A stretch of 64,000 bases of DNA from Eutrophocola sp964503965 (GCA_964503965.1 CAZDCK010000009.1:28525-92524), one strand, 5' to 3'; shown: positions 51,398 to 60,641, numbered from the stretch's first letter. Notes: generated by a model not told the origin, from the sequence alone. A program made the numbers and translations.

Positions 51398-53818
51398 GTG
51401 ATTATTCGTTATTCCGGAAAACGGGAAGCATGGCTGAGAACAGTGGCTAAACCAGCAGCAAAAGCAGGCAAGAAAAGCGCTAGGAATGCCAAAGGTGCAA
51501 AGGCAGATCCGGCTGAAGAGCATGCGGTTAATCTCAAAGCCCTTTTCTTCAAGGAAGGGGTAATGATTTTCCTGCTTGCCCTGGGCTTGTACCTGTTCCT
51601 GGCCATCAGCACCTATTCACCGCAGGATCCTGGCTGGTCGCGCACCGGTAATGGTGGTAGCGTGGCCAATGCCGTGGGCAAGAGCGGTGCCTGGCTCTCC
51701 GATGTTCTGTTGCTTCTGTTTGGCTACCTGGCCTACTTACTGCCTGTTTTATTGTTCTACCGGGCACTGGTGATCTTTCGCCATCGCAAGGAAGTGAGTC
51801 CCTGGTCATGGGAGCTGTTTGGCCTCAGGGCCGCAGGCGTTATCCTGACCATGATCGGTGCGGCTACGCTGGCCACAATCCATTTCAAGACCTCACTCAT
51901 GAATTCCGCCGGGGGACTGCTGGGCAGCGCTATCACCAGCATGGCCATGCCGTCATTCGATCTGACCGGTACCACCTTGGTATTCCTGACCATGTTGATA
52001 CTGGGCCTGACCCTGGCCACGGGTATTTCCTGGCTTGCGGTTGTAGATGGCACCGGCAGGCTCTGTATCAACAGCTGGTTGTATCTGGTTGAGCGCTGGA
52101 GTCACTGGAAAGAGTCCCGTCGGGAAAAGGCCGAAACCGAGCGTATTGTGCGCCAGCGCAAGGAATCCCTGGACCATTTCGTCGAGAAAGAGAAGAAACG
52201 CAAGAAGCCTATCGAAATCGCCCCGGTACGTAAGCCGCCGAAAGAGCCAAGCAAGCGTGTTCAGAAAGAGAAGCAGGGCAAGCTATTCGAAACCGCCTCA
52301 GTGGGGGAATTGCCCCCGATTTCCCTGTTGGATGAATGGGAAAACAATCCGGATGTAGGGTATTCCAAGGAAGCCCTGGAAGCCATGTCCAAACTGCTGG
52401 AAATCAAGCTGCGTGATTTTGGTATCGAGATTGAGGTGGAAGCCATCAATCCGGGGCCGGTGATTACCCGTTTCGAAGTACAGCCCGCACCTGGCGTCAA
52501 AGTCAGTCGTATCACTAACCTGGTGAAGGACCTGGCCCGCTCCCTGGCGGTATCCAGTGTGCGTGTTGTGGAAGTTATTTCCGGCAAAACGGTTATCGGT
52601 ATAGAGATTCCCAATGAAACCAAGGAAATGATTCACCTGGGCAACGTGCTCTCCTCGGCAGAGTTTGATAATGCCAGGTCTCCGATAAGCGTGGCCCTTG
52701 GTCATGATATTGGTGGCAATCCGGTGGTAGTCGACCTGGCCAAGATGCCGCATCTGCTGGTGGCGGGTACTACCGGCTCGGGTAAATCCGTGGGGATCAA
52801 TGCCATGATTCTGTCGATCCTGTTCAAGTCGTCTCCCAAGGATGTGCGGCTGATCATGATTGACCCGAAAATGCTGGAATTGTCTGTTTATGATGGTATT
52901 CCGCATCTTCTGACCCCGGTAATCACGGATATGAAGGATGCTGCCAACGGATTGCGCTGGAGCGTGGCTGAAATGGAACGTCGCTACAAACTCATGTCCG
53001 CTATGGGTGTCAGGAACCTGGCCGGTTTCAACAAGAAAGTCTCCGATGCGGCCAAGGCGGGTAATCCCATACCAGATCCACTCTGGAAGCCGGACCCCCT
53101 GATTGATGTACCCGAAGAAGACCAGGTGCCTGAAGATCTTGAAGAGTTGCCGCAGATCGTCGTCATCGTGGATGAGCTGGCGGATATGATGATGGTCGTT
53201 GGCAAGAAGGTGGAAGAACTGATTGCCCGTATCGCCCAGAAAGCCAGGGCAGCCGGTATTCATTTGATCCTGGCCACCCAACGTCCCTCGGTGGACGTGT
53301 TGACTGGTCTCATCAAGGCCAATATTCCTACCCGAATTTCCTTCATGGTACAGAGCAAGGTGGACTCACGGACAATCCTCGGGGAGGGCGGTGCCGAGCA
53401 GTTGCTGGGGCATGGTGACATGTTGTTCCTGCCTCCCGGTGGTGGACAGGCCCAGCGTGTCCATGGTGCCTTTGTGTCTGACGATGAAGTACATCGCGTG
53501 GTCGCGGAGTGGAAACAGCGGGGTGAGCCAAACTATATCGAAAGTATCACCTCGGACTCCTCCGGTGACGGCGTTCCCGGGCTTGTACCATCCGAAGGTG
53601 GCGATGATGGCGAAGAAGCCGATGCCTTGTACGATGAAGCAGTGCGTTTTGTCACGGAATCACGCAAGGCATCCATCTCGGCTGTACAACGCAAGCTCAG
53701 AATCGGCTACAACAGGGCAGCACGCATGATTGAATCCATGGAAATGGCCGGTGTGGTTTCCGAAATGGGGGCTAACGGTAATCGGGAAGTCATTGCGCCA
53801 CCCCCACCAAAAGATTAA
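51398..53818 (+). CDS. ftsK: DNA translocase FtsK
   Basis: An 806-residue septal DNA pump. A basic N-terminus is followed by four membrane segments (about 55-73, 102-126, 146-164, 193-215), a short linker (about 235-310), then the RecA-like motor with Walker A GTTGSGKSV (457-465), Walker B VVIVDELADMMM and RPSVDVLTGLIKANIPTRISF. The C-terminal gamma winged helix (SISAVQRKLRIGYNRAARMIESM) reads KOPS sequences and activates XerD. The linker is much shorter than E. coli FtsK (1329 residues) but like Pseudomonas. The GTG at 51398 is used; an in-frame GTG at 51443 (VAKPAAKAG) is also possible. Confidence 0.96.
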   Translation: MIIRYSGKREAWLRTVAKPAAKAGKKSARNAKGAKADPAEEHAVNLKALFFKEGVMIFLLALGLYLFLAISTYSPQDPGWSRTGNGGSVANAVGKSGAWLSDVLLLLFGYLAYLLPVLLFYRALVIFRHRKEVSPWSWELFGLRAAGVILTMIGAATLATIHFKTSLMNSAGGLLGSAITSMAMPSFDLTGTTLVFLTMLILGLTLATGISWLAVVDGTGRLCINSWLYLVERWSHWKESRREKAETERIVRQRKESLDHFVEKEKKRKKPIEIAPVRKPPKEPSKRVQKEKQGKLFETASVGELPPISLLDEWENNPDVGYSKEALEAMSKLLEIKLRDFGIEIEVEAINPGPVITRFEVQPAPGVKVSRITNLVKDLARSLAVSSVRVVEVISGKTVIGIEIPNETKEMIHLGNVLSSAEFDNARSPISVALGHDIGGNPVVVDLAKMPHLLVAGTTGSGKSVGINAMILSILFKSSPKDVRLIMIDPKMLELSVYDGIPHLLTPVITDMKDAANGLRWSVAEMERRYKLMSAMGVRNLAGFNKKVSDAAKAGNPIPDPLWKPDPLIDVPEEDQVPEDLEELPQIVVIVDELADMMMVVGKKVEELIARIAQKARAAGIHLILATQRPSVDVLTGLIKANIPTRISFMVQSKVDSRTILGEGGAEQLLGHGDMLFLPPGGGQAQRVHGAFVSDDEVHRVVAEWKQRGEPNYIESITSDSSGDGVPGLVPSEGGDDGEEADALYDEAVRFVTESRKASISAVQRKLRIGYNRAARMIESMEMAGVVSEMGANGNREVIAPPPPKD

Positions 53819-53891
53819 GCAATTATTTCAATGAGTTGGATAATTTATCTAAAGTAAATTATTTTTAATTTCTGCTGTCTAACCTGACACT

Positions 53892-54551
53892 ATGATACGA
53901 ATTCAACTGATATTGGCTTGCCTGCTGCTGGCGCCGGGTCTTCTGTTTGGCCAGCAACCGTCGGGGCTTACCGCTGATCTTGAAGTAGCACAGCGCCTGT
54001 CGGCCATCCTGCAGGATATGCACACGCTAGAGGCCGGGGTAGAGCAGCTCACCCTGGACCAGAATGGTCGTGAGGTCCAGGTTTTCCAGGCCAGGTTAAA
54101 GCTGAGCAAACCGGATCATTTCTCCTGGCAGATTCTCAGCCCCTATGAGGAGCTGATGACCACCAACGGAGAGTATATCTGGCGTTATGAACCGGATCTT
54201 GAGCAGGTCACTATCGAGACATTCAGTAATGATCTAAGTCGTACGCCTGTGCTGCTGTTGAATGGTGATGCCCAGGCTATTGCAGATTCCTACACCATAT
54301 CGGCATCAGACATGGGCGATGGCATGCGACAGCGCTTCATTCTCCATCCCAAGGCACCGGACAGCCTGTTTGAACGGCTGAGCCTGACCTTCGCCGGCAC
54401 GACACTGGAAGAGATGCAGTTTGAGGATAGTCTTGGCCAGAAAACCAGTCTCAGTTTTTCCGACATGACCATGAATGCGGCCATTGATGAGGCGGCGTTC
54501 ATTTTTTCCATCCCGGACGGCGTGGAGGTCATGGATAATACCGATCCCTGA
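53892..54551 (+). CDS. lolA: Outer-membrane lipoprotein carrier protein LolA
   Basis: A 219-residue periplasmic chaperone with a signal peptide (MIRIQLILACLLLAPGLLFGQ). The fold markers are LSAILQDMHTLEAGVEQLTLD, FQARLKLSKPDHFSWQILSPYEELMTTNGEYIWRYEPDLEQVTI and FIFSIPDGVEVMD. It ferries lipoproteins from LolCDE to LolB. It lies between ftsK and rarA, the E. coli and Pseudomonas order, 12 bases before the rarA start. Confidence 0.94.
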   Translation: MIRIQLILACLLLAPGLLFGQQPSGLTADLEVAQRLSAILQDMHTLEAGVEQLTLDQNGREVQVFQARLKLSKPDHFSWQILSPYEELMTTNGEYIWRYEPDLEQVTIETFSNDLSRTPVLLLNGDAQAIADSYTISASDMGDGMRQRFILHPKAPDSLFERLSLTFAGTTLEEMQFEDSLGQKTSLSFSDMTMNAAIDEAAFIFSIPDGVEVMDNTDP

Positions 54552-54563
54552 GCAGGCCAGCCG

Positions 54564-55922
54564 GTGACACTTTCCCTGTTTCAACAAAACACCGACGGAT
54601 ATCAACCCCTGGCAGCCCGCATGCGCCCGCGAACTCTGGATGAGTTTGCCGGTCAGGATCACATCATTGCCAAGGGCAAGCCTCTTTATGAGGCCGTGAG
54701 CTCGGGTATTCCGCATTCCATGATCCTGTGGGGACCACCGGGTACCGGCAAAACCACCCTGGCAAGAATTATTGCCAGCGTCTGTGATGCCCACCTGGAA
54801 ACGGTATCTGCTGTATTGTCCGGCGTGAAGGAGATCCGTGAAGCCATTACCCGTGCGAAAGAAGAGCGGGATATGCGTGGCCGCAAAACCATCCTTTTTG
54901 TGGATGAGGTTCATCGCTTCAACAAGTCCCAGCAGGATGCCTTTCTGCCCCATATCGAGGATGGCACGGTGATTTTCATCGGAGCTACCACAGAAAATCC
55001 GTCCTTTGAACTAAACAATGCCTTGCTCTCCCGGGCCCGGGTCTATGTCTTAAAAAGCCTGGCGGATGATGCCCTGCGCGCCATTCTGGAGCAGGCGCTG
55101 TCTGACCGTGAACGCGGACTGGGGCAAATGCCTCTCGCCCTGGATGATAAACAGAAGTCCCTGATCACCGCCGCAGCAGATGGTGATGCCCGGCGTGTGC
55201 TGAATCTGCTGGAAGTAGCGCTAGACCTGTTTGATGAACAGGAAAATGAAGAGGGCGAGCAGCAACTGGTGCTTTCCCATGACTCCCTGGCCCAGGTAAT
55301 ACAGGGCAATGCCAAGCGCTTTGACAAGGGTGGTGATTCCTTTTACGAACAGATTTCCGTGCTGCACAAGGCTGTACGCGGCTCATCGCCGGATGCTGCC
55401 CTGTACTGGCTTTGCCGTATGCTCGATGGTGGCTGCGATCCGCTGTACATTGCCCGACGGGTCGTCCGTATGGCATCTGAAGATATAGGCAACGCTGATC
55501 CCTGGGCCCTCCAGCTCGCCCTCAATGCCTGGGATGTACAGCAGCGCCTGGGTAGCCCGGAAGGGGAGTTGGCCATTGCCCAGGCCCTAGTCTTCCTGGC
55601 CTGTGCCCCCAAAAGTAATGCGGTATATACCGCCTTTAACCAGGCCATGGATACGGTCAAGGCGACCCCGGATTATGATGTTCCCATGCATGTGCGTAAT
55701 GCCCCCACCGATTTGATGAAAGACCTGGATTACGGCAGGGAATATCGTTATGCCCACGATGAACCGGGTGCCTACGCCGCCGGGGAAAACTATTTTCCGG
55801 AAGCATTAAAGGATGAGCAGTTCTACCAACCCACGGATCGGGGCATGGAGCAGAAGGTGAAGGAGAAGCTGGAATACCTGCGGAGTCTGGATGCCCAGGC
55901 AGGGGATAAGCGTTACGGGTAA
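54564..55922 (+). CDS. rarA: Replication-associated recombination protein A
   Basis: A 452-residue AAA+ protein (MgsA): PLAARMRPRTLDEFAGQDHI, Walker A GPPGTGKTTLAR, Walker B LFVDEVHRFNKSQQDAFLP, sensor GATTENPSFELNNALLSR, and the tetramerisation domain ending EYRYAHDEPGAYAAGENYFPE. It works at stalled forks with SSB. The GTG start is 12 bases after lolA. The C-terminus is intact. Confidence 0.95.
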   Translation: MTLSLFQQNTDGYQPLAARMRPRTLDEFAGQDHIIAKGKPLYEAVSSGIPHSMILWGPPGTGKTTLARIIASVCDAHLETVSAVLSGVKEIREAITRAKEERDMRGRKTILFVDEVHRFNKSQQDAFLPHIEDGTVIFIGATTENPSFELNNALLSRARVYVLKSLADDALRAILEQALSDRERGLGQMPLALDDKQKSLITAAADGDARRVLNLLEVALDLFDEQENEEGEQQLVLSHDSLAQVIQGNAKRFDKGGDSFYEQISVLHKAVRGSSPDAALYWLCRMLDGGCDPLYIARRVVRMASEDIGNADPWALQLALNAWDVQQRLGSPEGELAIAQALVFLACAPKSNAVYTAFNQAMDTVKATPDYDVPMHVRNAPTDLMKDLDYGREYRYAHDEPGAYAAGENYFPEALKDEQFYQPTDRGMEQKVKEKLEYLRSLDAQAGDKRYG

Positions 55923-55940
55923 AACGGATGCAGGGCACAG

Positions 55941-55968
55941 GAGGCAGGAGGCAGGAGGCAGGAGGCAG
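55941..55968. repeat. Four tandem copies of a 7-base unit GAGGCAG
   Basis: GAGGCAG is repeated four times perfectly, 19 bases after the rarA stop. The sequence is related to the CAGGATGCAGGAG-type repeats found at 56199, 62037, 62144 and 63754 in this window. Confidence 0.85.
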
Positions 55969-56098
55969 GAAGAAAACTGAACGTTAAGCTAACCTTTTTT
56001 ATTCCAGCTGGAATTCGCTATGATGAAAGCAGACACTACAGCTTCCTGTTACATTGGCAAAGGAACGAAGAGCTTTCATATGACAAACAACGTAAGCC

Positions 56099-56132
56099 GT
56101 AGGTCGGTAAAGGCCTCTGGCCATATGCCGAC
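56099..56132. repeat. GTAG-type REP hairpin, copy 1
   Basis: A 34-base element starting GTAG, then GTCGGTA pairing with TGCCGAC at its end (one G-T pair) and an inner GGCC/GGCC stem. It matches the element at 59428-59461 in length, ends and structure, with compensating changes in the inner stem. GTAG-led hairpins are typical REP elements of gammaproteobacteria moved by RAYT transposases. It is in the rarA-crcB gap. Confidence 0.7.
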
Positions 56133-56198
56133 GCGTATTACTCCTTGATAAAAAAGATCCATGATCGAACCCAAACCTGAAATTGAGAGATTCCTCTT

Positions 56199-56225
56199 GC
56201 ATCCTGCCTCCTGCATCCTGCATCC
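56199..56225 (-). repeat. CAGGATGCAGGAGGCAGGATGC-type repeat, inverted copy
   Basis: On the minus strand this reads as alternating CAGGATG and CAGGAGG units. It faces the GAGGCAG array at 55941 across about 230 bases, so the rarA-crcB spacer is bounded by inverted related repeats. Confidence 0.6.
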
Positions 56226-56261
56226 TTCCCTTCAAAAAATCACAGGGAATTCTTACGCCCA

Positions 56262-56633
56262 ATGACCTATCTCGCAGTTGCCTTTGGCGGTGCTCTCGGC
56301 GCCATGTCCCGTTACTGGGTGTACAACAATTATGCCCATCTGGACAATCGCTTTCCCTGGGCTACGCTGACGGTGAATATCCTCGGCTCTTTCCTGATCG
56401 GTATTGCCTTCATACTCATCACCGAACGCATGGACATGGGTCCTTACTGGCGGGCGATTGTCACCGTCGGTTTCCTGGGTGCCTTCACGACTTTTTCGAC
56501 GTTTTCCATGGACGTGGTTGGCCTGATCGAACAGGGACAGTTTTCCAGTGCAATAATCTATGTGCTGTCGAGCGTTGTGGTCTGTATAATTGCCGCCTGG
56601 CTTGGCCTGTCCCTGGCAAAACTCATTTTTTAA
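56262..56633 (+). CDS. crcB: Fluoride channel CrcB/Fluc
   Basis: A 123-residue inner-membrane protein with four membrane segments and the Fluc markers GGALGAMSRYW, TLTVNILGSFLIGIAF (the pore Asn) and GFLGAFTTFSTFSMD (the Phe box). Dual-topology dimers export fluoride. No crcB-type fluoride riboswitch was recognised upstream. It is followed by serS after 26 bases. Confidence 0.94.
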   Translation: MTYLAVAFGGALGAMSRYWVYNNYAHLDNRFPWATLTVNILGSFLIGIAFILITERMDMGPYWRAIVTVGFLGAFTTFSTFSMDVVGLIEQGQFSSAIIYVLSSVVVCIIAAWLGLSLAKLIF

Positions 56634-56659
56634 TCGCTGTAAAAACAACTGGAAACAAA

Positions 56660-57940
56660 ATGCTAGATCCGAAGTGGGTACGTACGGAACCCGAAACCGT
56701 TGCTGAACTGCTGGTAAAGAAGGGCTATACCCTGGACGTGGATGCGTTCAAGGCCCTGGAAGCTAAACGCAAGACACTGCAGGTAGATACTGAAAACCTG
56801 CAGAACGAGCGTAATACAAAATCCAGAAATATCGGCAAGGCCAAGGCAGCCGGTGAAGATATTGCGCCGCTGCTGGCGGAAGTGGAGAGCCTGAAAGGGC
56901 AACTGGAAGAAAAGAAAGAAGCACTGGATACCGTGGCTTCTGAACTGGAAGAAATTCTGCACGGTATACCCAACGTACCGGATGAACGTGTCCCTGCGGG
57001 AGCTGATGAAGAGGACAACGTGGAAATCCGTCAGTGGGGCGAGCCACGTCAATTCGATTTCGAACCCAAGGATCATGTGGCCCTGGGAGAACAGATGGGC
57101 GGGCTGGATTTTGAAACCGCCACTAAGATTACCGGGTCCCGTTTTGTCATCATGAAAGGGGAGATAGCCCGGCTGCACCGAGCCATTGTCCAGCTGATGC
57201 TTGATACCCATACGACCGAACACGGCTACCTGGAAGTCAATGTCCCGAACATCGTGAATGCAGATTCCGCCTACGGCACAGGACAGCTGCCGAAGTTCGG
57301 TGAGGACCTGTTCAAACTCACTGATGAGCGTGGTTTCTACCTGATTCCCACAGCTGAAGTGCCGGTGACGAATTTTGTGCGTAACGACATACTCAGCCCG
57401 GAAGAACTGCCACTGCGTTTTGCCTGTCATTCCCTGTGTTTTCGCAGCGAGGCCGGCAGCTATGGCAAGGACACCCGCGGAATGATTCGCCAGCACCAGT
57501 TCGAGAAAGTGGAGCTGGTTCAACTGGTGAGGCCGGAAGACTCCAAACAGGCCCATGAAGACCTTACAGGGCATGCGGAGAAAATCCTGCGAAAACTTGG
57601 CCTGCCTTATCGTGTCGTCATCCTATGTGGCGGTGATCTGGGCTTTTCTGCGGAAATCACCTATGACATTGAGGTCTGGCTCCCCGGGCAGGACACCTAT
57701 CGCGAAATTTCATCCTGTTCCAACTTCGGGGATTTCCAGGCTCGTCGTATGCAGGCCCGTTTCCGTAATCCTGAAACGGGTAAACCCGAACTGCTGCACA
57801 CCATCAATGGCTCCGGCCTGGCCGTGGGACGCACCCTTATTGCCGTGCTGGAAAACTACCAGAACGAGGACGGAAGTGTGTCGGTACCTGATGCCCTGCA
57901 GCCATACATGGGTGGTATTACCTCCATCCTGAACAAGTAA
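56660..57940 (+). CDS. serS: Seryl-tRNA synthetase
   Basis: A 426-residue class II synthetase. An N-terminal coiled-coil arm (about 30-100) contacts the long variable arm of tRNA-Ser. The catalytic domain has motif 2 (FRSEAGSYGKDTRGMIRQHQFEKVEL) and motif 3 (NGSGLAVGRTLIAVLENYQ). The ATG at 56660 gives the canonical MLDPKWVR start; the frame is open further upstream through the repeat region without homology. The order crcB-serS-cysG is compact (4 bases to cysG). Confidence 0.97.
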   Translation: MLDPKWVRTEPETVAELLVKKGYTLDVDAFKALEAKRKTLQVDTENLQNERNTKSRNIGKAKAAGEDIAPLLAEVESLKGQLEEKKEALDTVASELEEILHGIPNVPDERVPAGADEEDNVEIRQWGEPRQFDFEPKDHVALGEQMGGLDFETATKITGSRFVIMKGEIARLHRAIVQLMLDTHTTEHGYLEVNVPNIVNADSAYGTGQLPKFGEDLFKLTDERGFYLIPTAEVPVTNFVRNDILSPEELPLRFACHSLCFRSEAGSYGKDTRGMIRQHQFEKVELVQLVRPEDSKQAHEDLTGHAEKILRKLGLPYRVVILCGGDLGFSAEITYDIEVWLPGQDTYREISSCSNFGDFQARRMQARFRNPETGKPELLHTINGSGLAVGRTLIAVLENYQNEDGSVSVPDALQPYMGGITSILNK

Positions 57941-57944
57941 GCTG

Positions 57945-59336
57945 ATGCAATATCTGCCCATTTTCCTACGAATTACCGGGCAAAAAGCCCTGGTGGTTGG
58001 AGGCGGGCAGATTGCCCTGCGCAAGGTCACCATGCTGATGCGCGCCGGAGCGCATATCCGCCTGGTCGCGGAGCGTATAGATCCTGCCCTGAAAAAAGCC
58101 CTGTCCGGGGAAGATCATGAAGTCATCCAGAGGTCATTTGGTCACGAGGACCTGTTTGGTGTAAAAATCGTGGTGGCTGCCACCAACGATGAAGCAGTGA
58201 ACCAGGATGTCTACCGGGAAGCTAACAGTCGGCACCTGCCGGTGAATGTGGTGGATAATCCGGATCTTTGTGATTTTATTTTTCCTTCCATCGTAGACCG
58301 TTCTCCCCTTGTGGTGGCGGTGTCTTCCAGCGGTCAATCGCCCATGTTGGCCCGCCTGCTGCGCTCGCGCCTGGAAACCTTTATCCCTTCCGGTTATGGC
58401 CGGCTGGCAGGTTTCCTGGGCGGTTACCGGGAAAAGGTCAAGCAAGTGATACCGGACATGTCTGTACGCATGCGTTTCTGGGAAAAGATGCTGGGCGGGC
58501 CAGTAGCCGAGCAGATGATGGCAGGCAAAGCCGACGCGGCGAAACAGCTGCTGGATACGGCCCTGGTGAATGTGGATGCACTGTCAACGTCAGGAGAAGT
58601 GTATCTGGTGGGCGCTGGCCCCGGGGATCCTGACCTGCTGACATTCCGTGCCCTGCGTTTGATGCAGCAGGCCGATGTGGTGCTTTATGATCGCCTGGTT
58701 TCACCCGAGATCATGAACATGACCCGGCAGGATGCCGAAAAGATTCATGTGGGCAAACAGCGAAAGAACCACACTATGCCTCAGCAGGATATCAGCCGGT
58801 TGCTGGTGGAATTGGCCCGTCAGGGCAAACGGGTGTTGCGGCTGAAAGGGGGAGATCCTTTTATTTTTGGTCGTGGAGGCGAAGAGATCGCGGAACTGGC
58901 TGATGCCGGTATTCCTTTCCAGGTCGTGCCGGGCATTACGGCGGCTTCCGGTTGTGCGGCCTATGCCGGCATTCCCCTGACACACCGCGACTACTCCCAG
59001 TCGGTGCGCTTTGTAACCGGCCACCTGAAAAACGATACCTGTGATCTTGACTGGGATAACCTCGTAAAAGACGGACAGACCCTTGTTTTCTACATGGGAC
59101 TGATCAGTCTGCCCATAATATGCGAGGAACTGGTGGCGCACGGGATGTCTGCCGATACCCCGATTGCTCTTATCCAACAGGGTACCACTCCCAATCAGCG
59201 GGTCTTAACCGGAACACTGGCGACTTTGCCGGATATTATCGCTGGGCAAGAGGTGCAGGCACCCACACTGATTATTGTGGGTGACGTGGTGAAGCTTCAT
59301 GACAGGTTGAGCTGGGATTCGGGAAAGGATTTATAA
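57945..59336 (+). CDS. cysG: Siroheme synthase CysG
   Basis: A 463-residue trifunctional enzyme. The N-terminal precorrin-2 dehydrogenase/ferrochelatase half has LVVGGGQIALRKVTMLMRAGA and NVVDNPDLCDFIFPSIVDR. The C-terminal uroporphyrinogen-III methyltransferase half has EVYLVGAGPGDPDLLTFRAL, RLKGGDPFIFGRGGEE and VVPGITAASGCAAYAGIPLTHRDY. It makes siroheme for sulfite and nitrite reductases. The position after serS is as in Pseudomonas. Complete. Confidence 0.97.
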   Translation: MQYLPIFLRITGQKALVVGGGQIALRKVTMLMRAGAHIRLVAERIDPALKKALSGEDHEVIQRSFGHEDLFGVKIVVAATNDEAVNQDVYREANSRHLPVNVVDNPDLCDFIFPSIVDRSPLVVAVSSSGQSPMLARLLRSRLETFIPSGYGRLAGFLGGYREKVKQVIPDMSVRMRFWEKMLGGPVAEQMMAGKADAAKQLLDTALVNVDALSTSGEVYLVGAGPGDPDLLTFRALRLMQQADVVLYDRLVSPEIMNMTRQDAEKIHVGKQRKNHTMPQQDISRLLVELARQGKRVLRLKGGDPFIFGRGGEEIAELADAGIPFQVVPGITAASGCAAYAGIPLTHRDYSQSVRFVTGHLKNDTCDLDWDNLVKDGQTLVFYMGLISLPIICEELVAHGMSADTPIALIQQGTTPNQRVLTGTLATLPDIIAGQEVQAPTLIIVGDVVKLHDRLSWDSGKDL

Positions 59337-59344
59337 GGATAAAA

Positions 59345-59406
59345 GGATAAAAGGCAGGCCGTTCAGCTAAAAAAGAGGGTACAGGGATACAAGGCAGACA
59401 GTTCAG
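59345..59406. repeat. Imperfect 22-base direct repeat, two copies
   Basis: GGATAAAAGGCAGGCCGTTC and two further bases (59345-59366) recur as GGATACAAGGCAGACAGTTC and two further bases (59385-59406), 19 of 22 identical, 40 bases apart in the cysG-VOC gap. The roughly 300-base gap also holds the REP hairpin at 59428 and otherwise no feature. Confidence 0.7.
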
Positions 59407-59427
59407 GAAACAAGACGATTCTGCATT

Positions 59428-59461
59428 GTAGGTCGGCAGAGGCCGAAGCCTGTATGCCGAC
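59428..59461. repeat. GTAG-type REP hairpin, copy 2
   Basis: 34 bases: GTAG, then GTCGGCA (59432-59438) pairing perfectly with TGCCGAC (59455-59461) and an inner AGGC/GCCT stem with loop CGAA. Same length and outer arms as the copy at 56099, while the inner stem differs in a compensated way. Confidence 0.75.
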
Positions 59462-59635
59462 GGAAACTCTCAAATCCTGAATAACCTTCCTGGCATTTTT
59501 AGTAGACAGGCGATGTTCACGTTTTGCCGGGTTACCTTTTATCCCTTTATGCTTGTATGGATTATTACCCCTTTAACGGTTTTTTCTGCTTCCCTATAAT
59601 CATCAAGGGTCTTTCCGATGCGGAGGATAAATCCC

Positions 59636-60019
59636 ATGTCAGATTTAATGAACATCAGTGGTATTGGCCAGATTGCCATAGCCATTGCCGACCTGGAAAA
59701 ATCCGTATATTTCTACGAGAAAATCCTGAAGCTGGAAAAACTGTTTGATGTACCGCCCAACATGGCGTTTTTCAATTGCGGCGGCGTGCGACTGATGCTG
59801 ACAACGCTGCAGGGTCCAGAGGAAGATCACAGGACATCAGTCATTTATTACAGGATTTCCGGCATAGAGGATATCTTTGAGGAGCTGGCCAGTCTGCAGG
59901 TGGATATTGAAAGAACACCAGGAATGGCTGCAAAGATGGAAGACCATGAATTATGGATAGGCTTTATTCGGGACCCTGACGGTAACCTGCTTGGCCTGAT
60001 GGAAGAGAAACCGCTCTGA
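59636..60019 (+). CDS. VOC-family protein (glyoxalase-like)
   Basis: A 127-residue protein with two VOC modules: ISGIGQIAIAIADLEKSVYFYEKIL and MAFFNCGGVRLMLTT, then VIYYRISGIEDIFEELAS and WIGFIRDPDGNLLGLMEEKP. The usual first metal His is replaced (GIGQIAIA), so metal binding may differ from classical glyoxalase I. The ATG at 59636 has GGAGG ten bases upstream; an ATG at 59618 overlaps that site. Function unknown; 31 bases before an acetyltransferase gene. Confidence 0.8.
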   Translation: MSDLMNISGIGQIAIAIADLEKSVYFYEKILKLEKLFDVPPNMAFFNCGGVRLMLTTLQGPEEDHRTSVIYYRISGIEDIFEELASLQVDIERTPGMAAKMEDHELWIGFIRDPDGNLLGLMEEKPL

Positions 60020-60050
60020 CCAGAGTAACACTTACTGACCGAGAAGCTGT

Positions 60051-60539
60051 ATGTCCCAGCCTGTTATTCGTGAAGCCAATCCTGACGATATACCCGCCAT
60101 TCTTCATTTCATCCATGAACTTGCCGTTTATGAAAAGCTGGCCCACGAAGTGGAAACCACCGCGCAGATGGTGGCCGAGACCATTTTCTGTGATCAGCCC
60201 AAAGCGCACTGCCTGATTTGTGACATGGACGGGGAAGCTGTCGGTTTTGCGATCTACTTCTATAACTACTCTACCTGGCGCGGGCAGTACGGCATTTACC
60301 TGGAGGACCTTTACGTGTCGCCGGAATATCGTGGCAGGGGTGCCGGCAAGGCGCTGCTCATTCATATCGCCGGGATCGCCGTGGCTAACAATTGCGGTCG
60401 TTTTGAATGGAGCGTGCTTGAATGGAATACCCCCAGTATTGAGTTCTATAAAGCTCTGGGTGCCAGGGAGATGTCGGACTGGCGTATATACCGGGTCGAT
60501 GGGGAAGAGCTTGAGAGGCTGGCGGGGATGACGGGATAA
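60051..60539 (+). CDS. GNAT-family N-acetyltransferase
   Basis: A 162-residue protein with the GNAT fold. VIREANPDDIPAILHFIHELAVYE opens it; IYLEDLYVSPEYRGRGAGKALL carries the acetyl-CoA loop (RGRGAG); RFEWSVLEWNTPSIEFYKALGA closes it. It is closest in layout to the diamine (spermidine/spermine, thialysine) acetyltransferase branch. Substrate therefore could be a polyamine or amino acid analogue (inference). Cytosolic. Confidence 0.88.
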   Translation: MSQPVIREANPDDIPAILHFIHELAVYEKLAHEVETTAQMVAETIFCDQPKAHCLICDMDGEAVGFAIYFYNYSTWRGQYGIYLEDLYVSPEYRGRGAGKALLIHIAGIAVANNCGRFEWSVLEWNTPSIEFYKALGAREMSDWRIYRVDGEELERLAGMTG

Positions 60540-60641
60540 ACACGAAAAAGTGATCAAAGGATACAAGGAAAAAAATAATTAAAGTTAGCCGTCGCAGAAC
60601 AGCATCACGAAACACTCATTAATCGTAATACAGGGAATACC

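Noticed and set aside
52298..53281. A 327-codon open frame on the minus strand
   Set aside because: It lies wholly antisense to the conserved ftsK motor domain and has no family features; an artefact of codon bias.
56133..56261. Fluoride riboswitch upstream of crcB
   Set aside because: I looked for the conserved fluoride-aptamer blocks and did not recognise them; the space is filled by repeat sequences.
56183..56659. N-terminal extension of serS through the repeat region
   Set aside because: The canonical SerRS start MLDPKWVR is at 56660, and the extension overlaps crcB in another frame.
56663..57574. A 303-codon open frame on the minus strand
   Set aside because: Antisense to serS with no recognisable motifs.
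59524..59748. 74-codon frame before the VOC gene
   Set aside because: It overlaps the better supported VOC gene, which has a strong ribosome binding site, and shows no family features.
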